From NCBI GenBank assembly GCA_963749035.1, contig CAVVKW010000004.1:248001-312000 (forward strand): a stretch of DNA of 64,000 bases, given 5' to 3'. The stretch comes from CAVVKW01 sp963749035 (lineage in GTDB: Bacteria; Verrucomicrobiota; Verrucomicrobiia; Chthoniobacterales; JAATET01). Shown piece by piece: positions 62,211 through 64,000 of this stretch (positions are counted from its first letter, which is position 1; each line of letters opens with the position of its first letter). Both the position numbers and the translations under genes were made by a program. A model generated the notes under the pieces. It ran no database searches. It was not told the origin of the DNA and saw only the letters and a program-made list of their open reading frames with translations.

Positions 62211-62573
62211 GTGAGAAGGATATCGCCAAGGAAGTATATAGTTAGTTTCTGTGTTTATTTGATAGCCGCGACGCTTCATGCAGTCGCAAGTGAGCAATCG
62301 CTGAACTGGCAAATTATATCATCGATTCTCTTGTTTTTATCGATAGTAAATTTCGGATATCAACTCTTCAAGTATTACGAAGCCCACGATGAGTTCGAGA
62401 AGCGGAACTTAATGAAGGGAGTTTGTTTTGGAGCTCTTATGACTGGAGTCATCTGCTTGTTCTATTCATTTCTCGATTCTGTCTTTCCAATTTTTCAAGC
62501 AGAATGGGCTTTCTTCATGTTAGCTGGATTCTCTGCTCTGGGGCAGGTTCTTTTCACCTATAAGTCTGCCTGA
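62211..62573 (+). CDS. Four-TM hypothetical membrane protein
   Basis: 120 residues, GTG start. Hydrophobic segments: IVSFCVYLIAATLHAV, IISSILLFLSIVNFGYQLF, GVCFGALMTGVICLFYSF, FFMLAGFSALGQVLFTY. It resembles small DUF2178-like membrane proteins that travel with a one-domain HTH regulator. GC is far lower than the surroundings. The next gene starts at the last base of its stop codon. Confidence 0.78.
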   Translation: MRRISPRKYIVSFCVYLIAATLHAVASEQSLNWQIISSILLFLSIVNFGYQLFKYYEAHDEFEKRNLMKGVCFGALMTGVICLFYSFLDSVFPIFQAEWAFFMLAGFSALGQVLFTYKSA

Positions 62574-62785
62574 TGGAAAATTCGATCAGAGAACTTCGAG
62601 ATTTGCATGGACTTTCCCAACAGGCTTTGGCGGACAGACTTGGAGTAAGCAGACAGACAGTCATTTCGATAGAAAAAGGCAAATATGACCCGAGCTTGCC
62701 TCTGGCTTTCAGGATAGCTCAAACTTTCGAAAAACGGATCGAAGAGGTGTTCCAGGATGATTCGTCAACTGGATCTCTTTTGTAG
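62573..62785 (+). CDS. XRE/Cro-type HTH regulator (YgzD-like)
   Basis: 70 residues, essentially one helix-turn-helix: IRELRDLHGLSQQALADRLG, VSRQTVISIEKGKYDPSLPL and AFRIAQTFEKRIEEVF. Proteins of this length control their own operon and, in the known DUF2178-like pairs, a membrane partner. ATG overlaps the upstream stop by one base, so both are co-translated. The two palindromes before the operon are the expected binding sites. Confidence 0.88.
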   Translation: MENSIRELRDLHGLSQQALADRLGVSRQTVISIEKGKYDPSLPLAFRIAQTFEKRIEEVFQDDSSTGSLL

Positions 62786-63252
62786 AACGTCAAGCTCAGC
62801 CACCCTGAACTGCCACCCATGTCCTCGGTCAATCTGTCACCTATATCCTCGGTTCATACCGTGCCTTTTTGCCGCCGACTCGCCGCGCTCATTCCCATGG
62901 CCAGCGCGTTGATCTCCCCCAGCAAGCTGTCGGGCTCGGGCAGCTGGCAATGGTTCTGGATGGCTGTGCGTGGAGAGTTGGAGCAAAGACTGAGGAACGC
63001 GATCAGGAGGAAGGGGATTCCTATCGAACGGAACAGGCGTGCGTGGGATGGTCACCATAAAGATTTCGCAGGTCAGGGGTGGGGTCGCTTGGTCAGAGCG
63101 CGGATTTGCTCGGCCGATAATAGGTCGTCGCAAAGGAGGGACCCCGTCTTGGCGAAGAGTCCGTAGGAAAGACCAACTTTATTCGCAACTGGTCAGGAAT
63201 GATCGACTGACCCCATCCACACCATCCACAAGGCCGCTTTTTCAACAGTCTG
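62786..63252. other. Mosaic non-coding stretch with transposon-end-like repeats
   Basis: About 470 bp of patchwork. Near its start two 22-bp units, TGCCACCCATGTCCTCGGTC and TGTCACCTATATCCTCGGTT, lie at 62811 and 62835 in the same orientation (17 of 22 matches); they recall iterated transposon ends, but no second end was found. The rest shows no gene. Confidence 0.5.
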
Positions 63253-63813
63253 CTAGTCGGTCGTCATCGACTCGAAAGTTTGCGTCAAACCGCGACGATC
63301 GAGCTCCGACAAGAGAAGCGAGCGATCAATGGCGTCTCCGGAAACTTCGAGCATGCTGCGGATGTCGCGGACGTGCTTCTCGCCGCCGCCCTCGGCGAAG
63401 AAGACGACTTTCCAGACGATAATGTATTCGGCAGGAGCGAAGGTTGCATCTCCTTGAGGGTGGAAGATCGTTTTGCGGTTGCGCCACGCCCAGAGGAAAA
63501 ATGGCTCTCGCTGGGAGGGATAGAAATCAGCCTTTAGTCCGGAGGGCACGTGGATGATGTTGAAATGAGCGTTGGAATCGCGGTTATTCTCAGCAGCAAT
63601 AACCTCCAACGGCGGCGTGTAATAATCCGGCTGGGGAAAAATCCGCGAGAGCGCGGAAAGTTCGGAATCGGAGAGGGCGACAGCGAGATCGATGTCGAGA
63701 GTCAGTCTGGGCTCGCTGTAGAGCATCGCGCCGAGCGACCCGACGACGAGGTAGCGGATGCCGGCATCGTTCAGCGGATGTCCGAAAAGAGCAAGGAGGT
63801 CAGGTTCGTGCAC
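63253..63813 (-). CDS. Nucleotidyltransferase-fold protein
   Basis: 186 residues: GIRYLVVGSLGAMLYSEPRL, TLDIDLAVAL with the metal-binding Asp pair D-x-D, a middle sheet and HVRDIRSMLEVSG close to the end, the pattern of AbiEii-like/DUF6036 module enzymes. It is complete. Its start overlaps the small gene upstream by 14 bp. A 13-codon stump of a close copy remains at 55792. Confidence 0.75.
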   Translation of the reverse strand: MHEPDLLALFGHPLNDAGIRYLVVGSLGAMLYSEPRLTLDIDLAVALSDSELSALSRIFPQPDYYTPPLEVIAAENNRDSNAHFNIIHVPSGLKADFYPSQREPFFLWAWRNRKTIFHPQGDATFAPAEYIIVWKVVFFAEGGGEKHVRDIRSMLEVSGDAIDRSLLLSELDRRGLTQTFESMTTD

Positions 63814-64000
63814 GGGAGGTTTCGTGGGCGAGTTCGCGTTCGACTTCTTCAGCTGACCAGTCTGAATGGGCGTGCGCGATCGCGGCGCGGCGAACCCGGC
63901 GCGCGGTGTTCAACAAGCCCTGAGCGACGGTGAACTTCTCGGCGGGCGACATGGCTCGGAAACGCTCGACCTGAATGGGGTGGAGCGGTTCGTATCGCAT
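63800..64000 (-). CDS. Small protein of the nucleotidyltransferase module
   Basis: 66 residues, starting with an ATG at the very last base of the window (complete unless a start lies further out): RYEPLHPIQVERFRAMSP, NTARRVRRAAIAHAH and WSAEEVERELAHE. Nearly identical to the first 66 residues of the protein at 55759. Its role (antitoxin or adaptor) is inferred from gene order only. Confidence 0.72.
   Translation of the reverse strand: MRYEPLHPIQVERFRAMSPAEKFTVAQGLLNTARRVRRAAIAHAHSDWSAEEVERELAHETSRART

Noticed and set aside
62837..63133. Open frames on both strands after the XRE gene
   Set aside because: Mosaic DNA with no recognisable domain on either strand.
1..64000. CRISPR arrays, tRNA and rRNA genes
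   Set aside because: No regularly spaced repeats and no tRNA arm or rRNA pattern was noticed by eye; a covariance-model scan would be decisive.

Overview
The window reads as chromosomal DNA of a GC-rich bacterium, most likely a member of the Verrucomicrobiota (or another PVC lineage). This is inferred from PEP-CTERM sorting tails, an H-X9-DG type pseudopilin, a CRTAC1/ASPIC-UnbV FG-GAP protein, DUF3300 and DUF1826 proteins, frequent GTG/TTG starts and many 1-14 bp gene overlaps. No rRNA, tRNA or CRISPR array was recognised. Base composition falls from very GC-rich (about 1-25 kb) to clearly lower GC in the right-hand accessory part.

Layout. (1) 0-7.4 kb: a J-domain protein, a Ser/Thr kinase with Sel1 repeats and a TerB/FHA-like/ABCG exporter fusion, a possible signalling and export group. 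(2) 7.5-14.8 kb: purine salvage and ureide breakdown, with ureidoglycine aminohydrolase, allantoate amidohydrolase, a one-chain xanthine dehydrogenase and adenine deaminase. (3) 15-31 kb: housekeeping and envelope genes, including an MsbA-like exporter with a glycosyltransferase, glycogen synthase, ObgE, cupin/SDR, a polyprenyl synthase, a YeeE/YedE pair, thioredoxin, a K+ channel, a serine hydrolase, a DUF3300 protein, an MFS carrier, a flavin-binding stress protein and a Zn-alcohol dehydrogenase. (4) 34.0-41.9 kb: a predicted zinc-limitation regulon. A Zur-like Fur protein is co-transcribed with a pseudopilin and a choice-of-anchor-M PEP-CTERM protein. Divergently lie two more such surface proteins, then DUF1826, a split COG0523 GTPase, a MerC-like protein, a second HisI and another COG0523 GTPase. 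I found four related operator-like sites (AATGAG-N5-RTTMTC type), three between the divergent arms and one before DUF1826. The three surface proteins share a conserved set of His residues, so I propose they bind zinc at the cell surface.

(5) 42-49 kb: secreted beta-propeller proteins (Kelch/PKD/CBM6, an NHL-like protein broken by one stop codon, CRTAC1) and a DUF3253 protein. (6) 49.5-64 kb: an accessory region with two insertion sequences (one inside a C45-type amidohydrolase gene, one inside a small ORF with an 8-bp target duplication), intact and decayed toxin-antitoxin or nucleotidyltransferase modules, repeated remnants of a REP-associated transposase, a transferred-looking beta-galactosidase, and a low-GC membrane-protein/XRE-regulator operon whose promoter carries two adjacent 18-bp palindromes.

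The best candidate for something undescribed is the zinc locus. It couples Zur, classical zinc-allocation proteins, a pseudopilin and three His-rich PEP-CTERM surface proteins.
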